DNA of 64,000 nucleotides from Actinoplanes utahensis (GTDB lineage: Bacteria; Actinomycetota; Actinomycetes; Mycobacteriales; Micromonosporaceae). Under the pieces are notes generated by a model. It did no database searches, was not told where the DNA came from, and was given only the letters and a program-made list of their open reading frames with translations. Position 1 is the stretch's first letter. Every line of letters starts with the position of its first letter. The stretch spans positions 124,001 to 188,000 of the forward strand of contig NZ_BOMZ01000033.1 of the NCBI RefSeq assembly GCF_016862455.1. Direction: 5' to 3'. Shown piece by piece: positions 27,829 to 37,184 of this stretch. A program made the position numbers and the translations under genes.

Positions 27829-29127
27829 TCAGCGAGCCTCGATGATCATTCCGGCGGCGACCGTACGGTTGGTGCTCTCGTCGATCAGGATGAAGCCGCC
27901 GGTGGTCCGGTTGCGCCGGTACTCGTCGGCCAGCAGCGGCACCGTGGTCCGCAGCTTGACCCGGCCGATCTCGTTCAGCTTGAGCTCGCCGGCCGAGTCG
28001 TCGCGGTGCAGCGTGTTCACGTCGAGGCGGTACTGCAGGCCGCGTACCACGGTCCGGGCGGTCCGGGTGGTGTGCTTGATCGCGTACTTGCCACCGACCC
28101 GCAGCGGAGCCGACTCGTCCATCCAGCAGACCATCGCCTCGATGTCCTGGGCGACGGCCGGCGCGTTGTTCGGCCGGCAGATCATGTCACCGCGCGAGAT
28201 GTCGATCTCGTCGTTCAGCCGGACCGTCACCGACATCGGCGGGAACGCCTCACCGACCGGGCCGTCGGCGGTCTCGATCGACGCGATGGTACTGGTCAGG
28301 CCGGAAGGGAGGACCATCACGTCGTCACCGGGCTTGAGGATGCCGGAGGCGACCTGACCGGCGTAACCGCGGTAGTCGGTGACCGTGGTGGACTGCGGGC
28401 GGATCACGTACTGCACCGGGAAGCGCACGTCGACCAGGTTGCGGTCGCTGGCGATGTGCACGTGCTCCAGGTGGTGCAGCAGCGACGGGCCCTCGTACCA
28501 CGGGCTGTTCTCCGAGCGGGAGGCGATGTTGTCGCCGTTCAGCGCGGAGATCGGGATGATCGTCAGGTCCGGGGCGTCAAGCTTGGCCGCGAACGAGGTG
28601 AACTCGTCGGCGATCCGCTCGAACACCTGCTGGTCCCAGTCGACCAGGTCCATCTTGTTGACACACAGGACCAGGTGCGGCACCCGCAGCAGGCTGGTCA
28701 GGAAGGCGTGCCGGCGGGACTGCTCGACCAGGCCCTTGCGCGCGTCGACCAGGATCAGCGCCAGGTCCGCGGTGGACGCGCCGGTGACCATGTTCCGGGT
28801 GTACTGGATGTGCCCCGGGGTGTCGGCGATGATGAACTTGCGCCGCGGCGTGGCGAAGTACCGGTACGCCACGTCGATCGTGATGCCCTGCTCCCGCTCG
28901 GCGCGCAGGCCGTCGGTGAGCAGCGCGAGGTTGGTGTACTCGTCGCCGCGGGACGCGCTGGCACTCTCCACCGCCTCGAGCTGATCCTCGAAGATCGTCT
29001 TGGTGTCGTACAGCAGCCGGCCGATGAGCGTGGACTTGCCGTCGTCGACGCTTCCGGCGGTGGCGAACCGCAGCAGGTCCATGCCGCGGGAGGCGGCGGC
29101 GTCAGGCTCGAGAACTGCCTGGCTCAT
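27829..29127 (-). CDS. cysN: Sulfate adenylyltransferase subunit 1 (GTPase)
   Basis: 432 aa, translation-factor-like GTPase. G1 is GSVDDGKST (~residues 26-34), G3 is D-T-P-G-H, G4 is N-K-M-D. It drives CysD-catalysed synthesis of adenylyl sulfate (APS) from sulfate and ATP by GTP hydrolysis. There is no C-terminal APS-kinase (CysC) domain; the length matches stand-alone CysN. ATG at 29127 shares one base with the cysD stop (TGATG), giving tight coupling. Confidence 0.95.
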   Translation of the reverse strand: MSQAVLEPDAAASRGMDLLRFATAGSVDDGKSTLIGRLLYDTKTIFEDQLEAVESASASRGDEYTNLALLTDGLRAEREQGITIDVAYRYFATPRRKFIIADTPGHIQYTRNMVTGASTADLALILVDARKGLVEQSRRHAFLTSLLRVPHLVLCVNKMDLVDWDQQVFERIADEFTSFAAKLDAPDLTIIPISALNGDNIASRSENSPWYEGPSLLHHLEHVHIASDRNLVDVRFPVQYVIRPQSTTVTDYRGYAGQVASGILKPGDDVMVLPSGLTSTIASIETADGPVGEAFPPMSVTVRLNDEIDISRGDMICRPNNAPAVAQDIEAMVCWMDESAPLRVGGKYAIKHTTRTARTVVRGLQYRLDVNTLHRDDSAGELKLNEIGRVKLRTTVPLLADEYRRNRTTGGFILIDESTNRTVAAGMIIEAR

Positions 29128-30038
29128 CAGAAGTAACCCTCTCGCTTACGGTCTTCCATCGCGGCCTCGCTGACCTTGTCGTCACCGCGGGTCGCGCCAC
29201 GCTCGGTGATCCGGGTCGCGGCGACCTCGTCGATCACCTTGTCGACGGTGTCGGCGTCGGAGAGCACGGCCGCGGTCTGCGACGCGTCACCGACCGTCCG
29301 GTAGCGCACCCGGCGGACCTCGGACGTCTCGCCGTCACGCAGCTGGATGAACTCGTTGACCGCGTAGAACATCCCGTTGCGCTCGACGACCTCGCGGTCG
29401 TGGGCGTAGTAGATGCCCGGCAGCGGGATCTGCTCCTTGGCGATGTAGTGCCACACGTCCAGCTCGGTCCAGTTGGACAGCGGGAACACGCGGATCGACT
29501 CGCCGGGGTGGTGGCGCCCGTTGTACAGCGACCACAGCTCGGGCCGCTGGTTCTTCGGGTCCCACTGGCCGAACTCGTCACGGAAGCTGAACATCCGCTC
29601 CTTGGCGCGGGCCTTCTCCTCGTCCCGGCGGGCGCCGCCGAAGAGGGCGTCGAACCGGTACTTCTCCACGGCGGCGAGCAGCACCGGCGTCTGGATCCGG
29701 TTGCGGGTGCCGTCCGGCAGCTCCCGCACCTGACCGGCGTCGATCGCCTCCTGAACGCTGGCGATCACCAGGTTCAGGCCGAGCGAGGCGACCCGGCTGT
29801 CCCGGTACTCCAGGACCTCGGGGAAGTTGTGGCCGGTGTCGACGTGCATGACCGGGAACGGGATGCGCGCCGGCGCGAACGCCTTCTCCGCGAGGCGCAG
29901 CATCACGATCGAGTCCTTGCCGCCGGAGAAGAGCAGCACCGGGCGCTCGAACTCGGCCATGACCTCACGCATGACGAAGATGCTCTCCGCTTCGAGAGCA
30001 TCGAGATGCGATACGCGATAGGGCTTCGTCTGGCTCAT
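29127..30038 (-). CDS. cysD: Sulfate adenylyltransferase subunit 2
   Basis: 303 aa PP-loop ATP pyrophosphatase. The SGGKDSIVML motif (~residues 39-48) is intact, and P-V-M-H-V-D-T-G-H-N-F-P-E and R-R-D-E-E-K-A-R-A-K-E-R are characteristic of CysD. It adenylylates sulfate together with CysN. It follows cysQ by 48 bp and overlaps cysN, giving the order cysQ-cysD-cysN. Confidence 0.95.
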   Translation of the reverse strand: MSQTKPYRVSHLDALEAESIFVMREVMAEFERPVLLFSGGKDSIVMLRLAEKAFAPARIPFPVMHVDTGHNFPEVLEYRDSRVASLGLNLVIASVQEAIDAGQVRELPDGTRNRIQTPVLLAAVEKYRFDALFGGARRDEEKARAKERMFSFRDEFGQWDPKNQRPELWSLYNGRHHPGESIRVFPLSNWTELDVWHYIAKEQIPLPGIYYAHDREVVERNGMFYAVNEFIQLRDGETSEVRRVRYRTVGDASQTAAVLSDADTVDKVIDEVAATRITERGATRGDDKVSEAAMEDRKREGYF

Positions 30039-30086
30039 GGGTTCTGTCCCAGACCTTTCTCCGGTGTCAGCCGGGCAGGGCAGAGG

Positions 30087-30977
30087 TCATTGTGACGGAA
30101 GGTGCCTCTGCAGTGCAGCAAGCAACCGAGGAGCGAGATCTTTACGACAAACGACCAGGTCAGGCAACTTGGTGTCGGCCTGGTTGTAGGTCAGCGGAGA
30201 GCCGTCGATGCGGGACGCGTGCAGGCCTGTGGCCAATGCCACCGCGACCGGCGCGGCCGAGTCCCACTCGTACTGGCCACCGGCGTGCACGTAGGCGTCG
30301 GCGTCGCCGTTGATCACGGCGGCGATCTTCACCCCGGCCGAGCCCATCGGCACCAGCTCGGCGCCTATCTCCTCGGCGAGCGCGGTGACGAAGGCCGGCG
30401 GCCGGGTCCGGCTGGCGGCGATCCGGATCGCCCCGCCGGTCGCCGACTCCAACGGCATGGGCGGGTACGCCGGCGGGTTGTCGGTGGCGAGCGTGCAGTG
30501 CCGGGCCGGCATCGCGACCGCGCCGGCGGTCAGCCGGGCCGGCGCCGACGAGTCGGCGGTCCAGAGCGCCACATGCACCGCCCAGTCGTCGCGGCCCTCC
30601 TCGGAGAACTCCCGGGTGCCGTCCAGCGGGTCGACGATCCAGACCCGGTTGGCGCTCAGCCGGTCCGGGCGGGCCAGGGCGGTGTCGTCCTCGGTCCACG
30701 CGACCCGGGCGTGCTCGTCCTCCTCGGAGAGCACCGCGTCGGCCGGCCGCCAACGGGCCAGCTCGGCCCGGAGCAGCTGGTGGGCGGCCTGGTCACCGGC
30801 CGTCTTGAGAGCCTTGCCGTCGGCGTGGCCCATCTCGGCGCGGACCTGGAGAAGCACCTGACCGGCCCGGTCGGCCAGCCAGCGGGCGAACGCGGCGTCG
30901 ATGACCGGTGGGGCGCCGCCCTCGTGCGCTTCGCGCTGCCCGGCTACGCGTGCGGACTCCTTCGTCTGCTCGCCCAT
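30087..30977 (-). CDS. cysQ: 3'(2'),5'-bisphosphate nucleotidase (inositol monophosphatase family)
   Basis: 296 aa. Metal-binding motifs: L-S-E-E-D-E-H (~residues 79-85), DPLDGTREFSE (~113-123) and the C-terminal W-D-S-A-A-P-V-A-V-A. These fit CysQ, which removes PAP formed during sulfate assimilation; some relatives act on inositol phosphates instead. Context with cysDN favours CysQ. ATG at 30977 has GAGGAG 8 nt upstream. It begins 24 bp after the sugar transferase stop on the same strand. Confidence 0.9.
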   Translation of the reverse strand: MGEQTKESARVAGQREAHEGGAPPVIDAAFARWLADRAGQVLLQVRAEMGHADGKALKTAGDQAAHQLLRAELARWRPADAVLSEEDEHARVAWTEDDTALARPDRLSANRVWIVDPLDGTREFSEEGRDDWAVHVALWTADSSAPARLTAGAVAMPARHCTLATDNPPAYPPMPLESATGGAIRIAASRTRPPAFVTALAEEIGAELVPMGSAGVKIAAVINGDADAYVHAGGQYEWDSAAPVAVALATGLHASRIDGSPLTYNQADTKLPDLVVCRKDLAPRLLAALQRHLPSQ

Positions 30978-31001
30978 CGTCTCGCTCCTCACTTCTGCAC
31001 G

Positions 31002-32693
31002 TCAGTACGCTCCCGACGACCGCACCACCGCGGTCACGGTCCTGAGCAGGATCACCAGATCCAGGCTCAGCGACCAGTTCTCCACATAGCGCAGGTCCAG
31101 CCGGACCGCCTCCTCCCAGGAGAGGTCCGACCGGCCCGACACCTGCCAGAGACCGGTCATGCCCGGCTTGACGGCCAGGCGGCGCCGCACGTCGTCGGCA
31201 TAGGCGGCCACCTCCGTCGGCAGTGGCGGCCTCGGGCCGACCAGCGACATCCGACCCGACAGGACGTTGAGCAGTTGCGGCAGCTCGTCCAGGGAGAACC
31301 GGCGCAACCAGCGCCCGACCGGGGTGACGCGCGGGTCGTCGCGGATTTTGAAGAGCACACCGTCGTGCTCGTTGAGGTGCCTCAGCTCGGCAAGCCGGGC
31401 CTCGGCGTCCACGTACATGCTGCGGAACTTGAAGATCCGGAAAAGACGGCCATCTCGTCCCACGCGCACTTGGCGAAAGAGTACCGGGCCACGGGACGTC
31501 AGGCCCACGCAGAGCGCCACGGTGAGAAGCACCGGGCCGAGAAGGATCAGCAGGACCGCCGCACCGATTCGATCGACCAGGTCTTTCACCAACCTCGATC
31601 CGCCGTGCAGGCGGGGATGCTCGACGTGCAGCATCGGCAGGCCGTCGAACGGGCGGATGGTGGTCCGCGCACCGGCGACGTCGACGAGCGCGCTGGCCAC
31701 CACCAGGTCCACCTCGTCGCGCTCCAGCCGCCAGGCCAGCCGGCGCACCGCCGCGCCGTCCAGCTCCGGGCAGCTCAGCACGACCACGGTGTCGGCGTCG
31801 GCGCGTTCCACGGCGTTCGCCACGTCCTCGAAGGTGCCGTAGACCGGGGGATCGGTCACCCCGATCCCGTCCGCGCCCGGCGGCAGGCACGCGCCCACCA
31901 CCTCGAGGCCGTGGTACCGCTCGCGGCGCAGTTGGCGGGTGATCCCGATGACAGACAGCTCATGGCCGACGACGATCACCCGGCGGAGGTTCTCGCCACG
32001 GGACCGGGCCAGATGCAGCCGCTTACGCAGGACGAACCGCAACACCACGATCGCGGCTGTCGCCAGCGGGAAGGCGACGAGGACGTACGACCGGGCGAGG
32101 TCCAGATTGAGGGCGTACGACACGACGGCCGCCCCGCCGATCAGGCCCGCGCCACCCCGGAGCACCCGCTGGTACTCGTCCGAGCCGACGAACAGATAGC
32201 GCCGCTCGTACGCCCGGGACGCCGCCAGCACCAGCAGCAGCACCACCGGCAGCAGCGCCGACCAGATCAGGTACGTCCGGTTCCACTCGGTGACCACGTC
32301 CCCGAACCGGACGGCGAACGTACCCGCCCCGGCCGTGACCCCGGCCGTCAGATCGGCGAGGACGAGGCTGCGCACGTACCGGCGCTCCCAGTCCTGCCGC
32401 CGCGACATCGCCGCGTGCCGGCCCCGGGTCCGGACGAACGGCCGGTTCGCCGGGCGGGCCGCCATCGACCGGTTGCGGGCCTTCGCGAGATGCCGATCGG
32501 CCGCTTGGTTCCGGGCCGGCTCCGGGCTCTCCCGGGCCACCAGGGGCGGCGCGTTCTCGCCGCCCGCCGCCGGACCGGGGATCCTGCTGTTGTGGCCGCT
32601 GCGACGGCCGGCCGGCCGCGGCTGCGGGCCGGAGTTCAGCGGACGTTCGCCGGTGAACGCGTCCGTCCGATTCTCGGACACGTCCTGCGACAT
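31002..32693 (-). CDS. Polyprenyl-phosphate sugar-1-phosphate transferase (exopolysaccharide initiation, WbaP/CpsE type)
   Basis: 563 aa. The first ~80 residues are basic and probably cytoplasmic; four or five membrane segments and a Rossmann-like CoA-binding-type domain (VVVGHELSVIGITRQLRRER) follow. The C-terminal bacterial sugar transferase domain has G-P-V-L-F-R-Q-x-R-V-G-R-D-G, F-R-I-F-K-F-R-S-M, F-S-L-D-E-L-P-Q-L-x-N-V and PGMTGLWQVSGRSDL. It transfers a hexose 1-phosphate to undecaprenyl phosphate to start a surface glycan. ATG at 32693 has GGAGG 7 nt upstream. It appears to head a unit with cysQ-cysD-cysN. Confidence 0.92.
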   Translation of the reverse strand: MSQDVSENRTDAFTGERPLNSGPQPRPAGRRSGHNSRIPGPAAGGENAPPLVARESPEPARNQAADRHLAKARNRSMAARPANRPFVRTRGRHAAMSRRQDWERRYVRSLVLADLTAGVTAGAGTFAVRFGDVVTEWNRTYLIWSALLPVVLLLVLAASRAYERRYLFVGSDEYQRVLRGGAGLIGGAAVVSYALNLDLARSYVLVAFPLATAAIVVLRFVLRKRLHLARSRGENLRRVIVVGHELSVIGITRQLRRERYHGLEVVGACLPPGADGIGVTDPPVYGTFEDVANAVERADADTVVVLSCPELDGAAVRRLAWRLERDEVDLVVASALVDVAGARTTIRPFDGLPMLHVEHPRLHGGSRLVKDLVDRIGAAVLLILLGPVLLTVALCVGLTSRGPVLFRQVRVGRDGRLFRIFKFRSMYVDAEARLAELRHLNEHDGVLFKIRDDPRVTPVGRWLRRFSLDELPQLLNVLSGRMSLVGPRPPLPTEVAAYADDVRRRLAVKPGMTGLWQVSGRSDLSWEEAVRLDLRYVENWSLSLDLVILLRTVTAVVRSSGAY

Positions 32694-32784
32694 CCCTGAA
32701 CCTCCGTCCCTTCGGCCTGCGCACCGCTCTCGTGCGCCCGTGTGACCAACGGATGGACGGCGGCCGCGTCACGGGATGGACAAA

Positions 32785-33372
32785 TCAGACCCCGTGGTAC
32801 TTGTTCTGCGCCCACTCGACGCCTTCGTGGACGATCGCCTCGACCACGTCGGCCGCCCGGTCCACCAGGAAGTCGAGCTCCTTGCGCTCCGTCGCGGAGA
32901 AGTCGGAGAGCACGTAGTCGGCCGGGTCCTGCCGGCCCGGAGGCCGGCCGATCCCGAACCGGACGCGCGCGTACTCCTTGCTCGCCAGCGACTTCGACAT
33001 CGAACGGAGCCCGTTGTGGCCGCCTTCGCCCCCACCCCGTTTGGCACGAACCTGCCCGAACGGCACATCCAGCTCATCATGCACGGCGATCACCTGAGCC
33101 ACCGGCACTTTGAAGAACTGCGACAACGCCACCACCGGCGCGCCGGACAGGTTCATGTAGGTCAACGGCTTCAGCATGATCAACTTGGGGCCGCCGAACC
33201 CGAGACGGCCCTCGGCCACCTCGGCCTGCGCCCGCTTCGCCCGGCCGAACTTCCCACCGGCCCGGGACGCCAGCAGGTCGGCCACCATGAAACCCACGTT
33301 GTGCCGGTTACCGGCGTACTCCCGGCCCGGGTTGCCCAGCCCGACAACCAGCCAGGGCGACTCGTCGCTCAA
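32785..33372 (-). CDS. pth: Peptidyl-tRNA hydrolase
   Basis: 195 aa. Active-site motifs [20 protein letters not shown] with the catalytic His, H-D-E-L-D-V-P-F-G and [12 protein letters not shown] are intact. It releases peptidyl-tRNAs that drop off the ribosome. TTG at 33372 is chosen because GGAGG is 8 nt upstream and the frame farther upstream runs through the terminator hairpin of rplY; a longer frame reaches 33417. The order glmU-prs-rplY-pth on one strand is the common actinobacterial arrangement. Confidence 0.94.
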   Translation of the reverse strand: MSDESPWLVVGLGNPGREYAGNRHNVGFMVADLLASRAGGKFGRAKRAQAEVAEGRLGFGGPKLIMLKPLTYMNLSGAPVVALSQFFKVPVAQVIAVHDELDVPFGQVRAKRGGGEGGHNGLRSMSKSLASKEYARVRFGIGRPPGRQDPADYVLSDFSATERKELDFLVDRAADVVEAIVHEGVEWAQNKYHGV

Positions 33373-33393
33373 CCCTCTCGCCTCCACATACAC

Positions 33394-33427
33394 ATCAGGG
33401 AAAGTGCCGGACGGCACTTTCCCTGAT
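33394..33427 (-). terminator. Hairpin between rplY and pth
   Basis: Perfect 15-bp stem (33394-33408 / 33413-33427) with a 4-nt loop, 29 bp after the rplY stop and just before the pth ribosome site. There is no T-run, so read-through to pth is likely. Confidence 0.8.
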
Positions 33428-33456
33428 ATCTGGCTTACCGCTGCTGCGCGACAGGA

Positions 33457-34059
33457 TTACTCCGCGCTGTCACCCTCGGCCGGAGCCTCTTCCTCAGCCG
33501 GAGCCTCGTTCGACTGGGCGGCGTTGATGACCGCGAGCACCGTCTCCGGGTCGACCGCGAGCTCGATGCCCTTCGGCAGCTTCACATCGCCGGCGGTGAT
33601 GTGCGAGCCGGCCTCCAGACCCTCGATCGAAACCTCCAGCTCGGAAGGCAGGTGCAGCGCCTCGGCGACCACCGCGACGGTGTTCGACTCGTGCACGATC
33701 AGGGTGTTCTTCGCGGCCTCACCGGTCAGGACGACGGTGATGTCCACCTGGATGCGCTCGCCACGCTTCACGATCAGCAGGTCAACGTGCTCGAACGTGT
33801 CACGGATCGGGTCACGCTGAATCGCCTTCGGCAGAGCCAGGGTGGCGGCCGCGTTGCCGGCGATGTCGATCGTGAAGATCTGGTTGATGCCGCCGTGGCG
33901 GATGGCGGCAGCGAACTCACGGGCGGGGAGGGCGATGTGCTGCGGCGCCTCGCCGTGGCCGTACAGCACGGCGGGCACGAGGCCGGCCCGGCGCGTGCGG
34001 CGGGCACCACCCTTGCCGAACTCGGTACGGGGCTCGGCGCTGATCTTTACCTCGGACAC
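33457..34059 (-). CDS. rplY: 50S ribosomal protein L25 / general stress protein Ctc
   Basis: 200 aa with the N-terminal L25 domain (S-A-E-P-R-T-E-F-G-K-G-G-A-R-R-T-R-R) that binds 5S rRNA and the C-terminal TL5/CTC domain, ending in an acidic Glu/Ala tail (E-A-P-A-E-E-E-A-P-A-E). The two-domain form is standard for actinobacteria. GTG at 34059 has AGGAG 7 nt upstream. Confidence 0.95.
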   Translation of the reverse strand: MSEVKISAEPRTEFGKGGARRTRRAGLVPAVLYGHGEAPQHIALPAREFAAAIRHGGINQIFTIDIAGNAAATLALPKAIQRDPIRDTFEHVDLLIVKRGERIQVDITVVLTGEAAKNTLIVHESNTVAVVAEALHLPSELEVSIEGLEAGSHITAGDVKLPKGIELAVDPETVLAVINAAQSNEAPAEEEAPAEGDSAE

Positions 34060-34135
34060 GGGGAAACTCCTGAAACTCTTCGATGCGGGCTGCGGCTAAG
34101 TCTGCGGCTGCGGTATCCGGCAGTGCTGCGTGGTG

Positions 34136-34166
34136 ACTTTCGACGGCAATGAATACCTTCGAAAGT
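34136..34166 (-). promoter_or_regulatory. Inverted repeat upstream of rplY
   Basis: ACTTTCGA (34136-34143) and TCGAAAGT (34159-34166) are separated by 15 nt, 77-107 bp upstream of the rplY start. The spacing, about two helical turns between arm centres, suits a dimeric regulator; the region is also unusually AT-rich for the window. Confidence 0.4.
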
Positions 34167-34470
34167 GACGGTGTTTCGGGCGCTGCCGGGCAAGGGGGCG
34201 CGCTGGGCACAGGCCCGGAGCACCGCGTCGATGACGGCACCTCGAGTGGACTGCGAACCTCAGCAGACCACGAGGCACCCTCGCCGTGGCAACCGCACTA
34301 GCTTACCTGCCACGATCGTGCATCGGTCAGCGGGTCCGCCCAGCAGGCGGCACCCTGCGAAAAAATCACCCTACCAAGGCCCGTTCACGACAACGGCGAT
34401 GTCGTCACCCGCCCCAGCGGCCACAGAAGCCGCGGCGAGCCGTGAACGAGCCCGGTCAAGAACTACCGGA
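34167..34470. other. prs-rplY intergenic region
   Basis: No gene is seen. It separates the prs stop from rplY and probably contains an rplY promoter; I could not identify convincing promoter boxes or a clean terminator. Confidence 0.5.
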
Positions 34471-35451
34471 TCAGCTCAGGCCACCGAACAAAGTGGTCAC
34501 CGAACCGTCGTCGAACACCTCACGGATCGCCCGCGCCAACAGCGGAGCGATGGAAAGCACCGTGATCTTGTCGAGCCGCTTCTCCGGCGACAGCGGCAGC
34601 GTGTTCGTCACCACGAGCTCGCTGATCCGGCTGTTCTTCAGCCGCTCGGTAGCCGGATCGGAGAGCAGCGCGTGGGTGGACGCCACGATCACATCCGCCG
34701 CACCCTCCTGGAACAGGATGTCGGCGGCCTTGGCAATCGTGCCACCGGTATCGATCATGTCGTCGACGATCAGGCAGACCCGGCCCTCGACCTCACCGAC
34801 CACCCGATTCGCCACCACCTGGTTCGGCTTCAACGGGTCACGCGTCTTGTGGATGAACGCCAGCGGGCAGCCACCCAGCCGGTCCGTCCAGCGCTCGGCG
34901 ACCCGAACCCGGCCGGAGTCCGGCGCCACCACGGTCATCGGACGGCCGGCGTACTTCTTCTGCACGTAGTCGGCCAGGATGTCCATCGCGAACAGGTGAT
35001 CCACCGGACCGTCGAAGAAACCCTGAATCTGCGCCGTGTGCAGGTCCACCGTGAGGATCCGGTTGGCGCCCGCCGTCTTCAACAGGTCAGCCACCAGCCG
35101 GGCCGAGATCGGCTCCCGGCCCCGGTGCTTCTTGTCCTGCCGCGAATACGGATAGAACGGCAGAACGACGGTGATCCGCTTGGCCGAGCCCCGCTTCAAG
35201 GCGTCGATCATGATGAGGGTCTCCATGACCCACCGGTTCACACCCTCGGTCACCGACTGGACGACGAAGGCATCCGACCCGCGGACCGAATCCTTGAACC
35301 GGACGAAAATCTCCCCGTTGGCGAATTCGTAGGAATCCGACGGCGTCGGCGCGACGCCGAGCACCTGGCCGATCTCCTCCGCCAGCTCGGGGAAACCCCG
35401 GCCGGAGAAAAGCATCAGACTCTTACGGTTCTCGGCGACGATGCTGCCCAT
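34471..35451 (-). CDS. prs: Ribose-phosphate pyrophosphokinase
   Basis: 326 aa. The PRPP-synthase signature TVDLHTAQIQGFFDGPVDHL and the PRPP loop CLIVDDMIDTGGTIAKAA are intact. It makes PRPP from ribose 5-phosphate and ATP for nucleotide, His and Trp synthesis. ATG at 35451 gives the usual MGSIVAENRKSLMLFSG start, with GGGAG about 10 nt upstream; the frame extends to 35553 without family similarity. It is 112 bp downstream of glmU. Confidence 0.95.
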   Translation of the reverse strand: MGSIVAENRKSLMLFSGRGFPELAEEIGQVLGVAPTPSDSYEFANGEIFVRFKDSVRGSDAFVVQSVTEGVNRWVMETLIMIDALKRGSAKRITVVLPFYPYSRQDKKHRGREPISARLVADLLKTAGANRILTVDLHTAQIQGFFDGPVDHLFAMDILADYVQKKYAGRPMTVVAPDSGRVRVAERWTDRLGGCPLAFIHKTRDPLKPNQVVANRVVGEVEGRVCLIVDDMIDTGGTIAKAADILFQEGAADVIVASTHALLSDPATERLKNSRISELVVTNTLPLSPEKRLDKITVLSIAPLLARAIREVFDDGSVTTLFGGLS

Positions 35452-35563
35452 CGGCTCGCTGCTCCCGTGGTTAGGGGGTAGGGGGTTCGCTTGAAGTATC
35501 CCTTGCGGCAACGTAACCGCCACGTTTCCAGGCCCCCGGGTGGGATGCCTCACCCCGGCTGGA

Positions 35564-37003
35564 TCACTCCTGCTCAGGGGTGATATTCGCGGCCTCGGCA
35601 GCGGCTGCCGACACCGTGCCCGGACGCTTACGGGCGACCCAGCCCTCGATGTTGCGCTGCTGCGCGCGGGTCACCCCCAAGTGGCCCGCCGGGACATCCT
35701 TCTGCACGGCGCTGCCGGCCGCCACGTACGCCCCCGGGCCGATCTCGACCGGCGCGATCAGCACCGTGTCCGACCCGACGAACGCGGCCTCACCGACCGT
35801 GGTGTGACTCTTGTTGACACCGTCGTAGTTGGCGAAGATCGTGCCCGCCCCGATATTGGCCTTCGCCCCGATCGTCGCGTCACCCACATAGGTCAGGTGC
35901 GGCACCTTCGCACCCTCGCCGAGCTCGGCATTCTTCGTCTCGACGAAACCGCCGACCTTCGACTTACGAGCCAGCCTCGTCCCCGGCCGCAGATAGGAGA
36001 ACGGGCCCACCGTCGCCGACGGGCCGATCTGCGCCCCGATCGAGTGAGTCCGCAGAACCGTCGCCCCCTCGGCCACAGTGGTGTCGACAAGAGTGGTGTC
36101 CGGGCCGATCACCGCACCGGTCGCCACCGAGCTCGCACCGAGGATCTGAGTGTTCTGGTCGACGACCGCGTCCGGCTCCAGAGTGGCGGTCACATCGATC
36201 CAGGCAGTCGCCGGATCCAGGATCAACACGCCGGAGCGCATCCAACCCTCGTTCACCCGATCGCGCATCAGCACCCGCAGCTTCGCCAACTCCGCCCGGT
36301 CGTTGCAACCGAGCGTCTCGTACGCGAACTCGGCCACCTCGATCGCCACCGGATGCCCCTCCGCCGCCAGAATCGCGAAGACGTCGGTCAGGTACTCCTC
36401 GCCCTGCGCATTGTCGGTGGACAACTTGCCCAGAGCGGCCCGCAGCAGCTCCGCGTCGAAAGCGTAGATCCCGGAGTTGATCTCCCGGATCCGCCGCTGC
36501 TCGTCACTCGCGTCCTTGGCCTCGACGATCCGCTCCAGATTGCCGTCGGCGCCCCGGACGATCCGGCCCAGACCGCCCGGCTCGGCCACCTCGGCGCTCA
36601 GCACGGTCGCCGCCGCGCCGGCCCCCTCGTGCCGGGCCAGCAGCGCCTCCACCGTCTCCGGGCGCAGCAGCGGCACATCGCCGCTGAGCACCACGACGGT
36701 GCCGGTCAGGTCAGGGGTGGCGTCCAGCGCGATCCGCACGGCATGGCCGGTCCCGTTCTGCTCGGCCTGCAGCACCGGCGTCGCCGCCGGCGCGACCTCG
36801 GCCAGGAACGCGCCGACCTGGTCGGCCTTGTGCCCGACGACGACCACGGTGCGGTCGGTGTTGATCGCCGAGGCGACGTGCAGGACGTGACCGAGCAGCG
36901 TCCGGCCGAGCAGCGGCTGCAGAACCTTGGGCGTCGCGGACTTCATCCGCTTGCCCTCACCGGCGGCGAGGACGACAACGGTACGGCTGGGGGCCTGGCT
37001 CAC
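35564..37003 (-). CDS. glmU: Bifunctional UDP-N-acetylglucosamine pyrophosphorylase / glucosamine-1-phosphate N-acetyltransferase
   Basis: 479 aa. The N-terminal nucleotidyltransferase has VVLAAGEGKRMKS and the G-D-V-P-L-L metal/substrate region; the C-terminal left-handed beta-helix contains hexapeptide repeats (I-G-P-D-T-T-L-V-D-T-T, G-S-D-T-V-L-I-A-P-V) and N-Y-D-G-V-N-K-S-H-T. It makes UDP-GlcNAc for cell wall synthesis. GTG at 37003 has GGAG 6 nt upstream; ATG 37015 has none. Confidence 0.95.
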   Translation of the reverse strand: MSQAPSRTVVVLAAGEGKRMKSATPKVLQPLLGRTLLGHVLHVASAINTDRTVVVVGHKADQVGAFLAEVAPAATPVLQAEQNGTGHAVRIALDATPDLTGTVVVLSGDVPLLRPETVEALLARHEGAGAAATVLSAEVAEPGGLGRIVRGADGNLERIVEAKDASDEQRRIREINSGIYAFDAELLRAALGKLSTDNAQGEEYLTDVFAILAAEGHPVAIEVAEFAYETLGCNDRAELAKLRVLMRDRVNEGWMRSGVLILDPATAWIDVTATLEPDAVVDQNTQILGASSVATGAVIGPDTTLVDTTVAEGATVLRTHSIGAQIGPSATVGPFSYLRPGTRLARKSKVGGFVETKNAELGEGAKVPHLTYVGDATIGAKANIGAGTIFANYDGVNKSHTTVGEAAFVGSDTVLIAPVEIGPGAYVAAGSAVQKDVPAGHLGVTRAQQRNIEGWVARKRPGTVSAAAAEAANITPEQE

Positions 37004-37095
37004 GCGGGACTCCATCGTTTCGCAGTGGCACCGTGCATATGCATGGGCGGCATCCCGCCACCTGCAACCATCCGGCGCTTATACCACAAAAATTG

Positions 37096-37167
37096 CTCGG
37101 CCGCCAGGACTCGAACCCGGAAAGCTAGGACCAAAACCTAGAGTGTTGCCAATTACACCACGGCCGA
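37096..37167 (-). tRNA. tRNA-Gln (anticodon TTG)
   Basis: 72-nt cloverleaf. The acceptor stem TCGGCCG / CGGCCGA is perfect, the anticodon stem CTAGG...CCTAG carries anticodon TTG, and the T-arm has GGGTTCGAGTCC. CCA is not encoded. It lies 92 bp upstream of glmU on the same strand. Confidence 0.95.
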
Positions 37168-37184
37168 CTGGTTCTGAGGACAGC

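Noticed and set aside
32785..33417. Longer pth start at 33417
   Set aside because: That start lies in the terminator hairpin of rplY and has no ribosome site; TTG 33372 has GGAGG at correct spacing.
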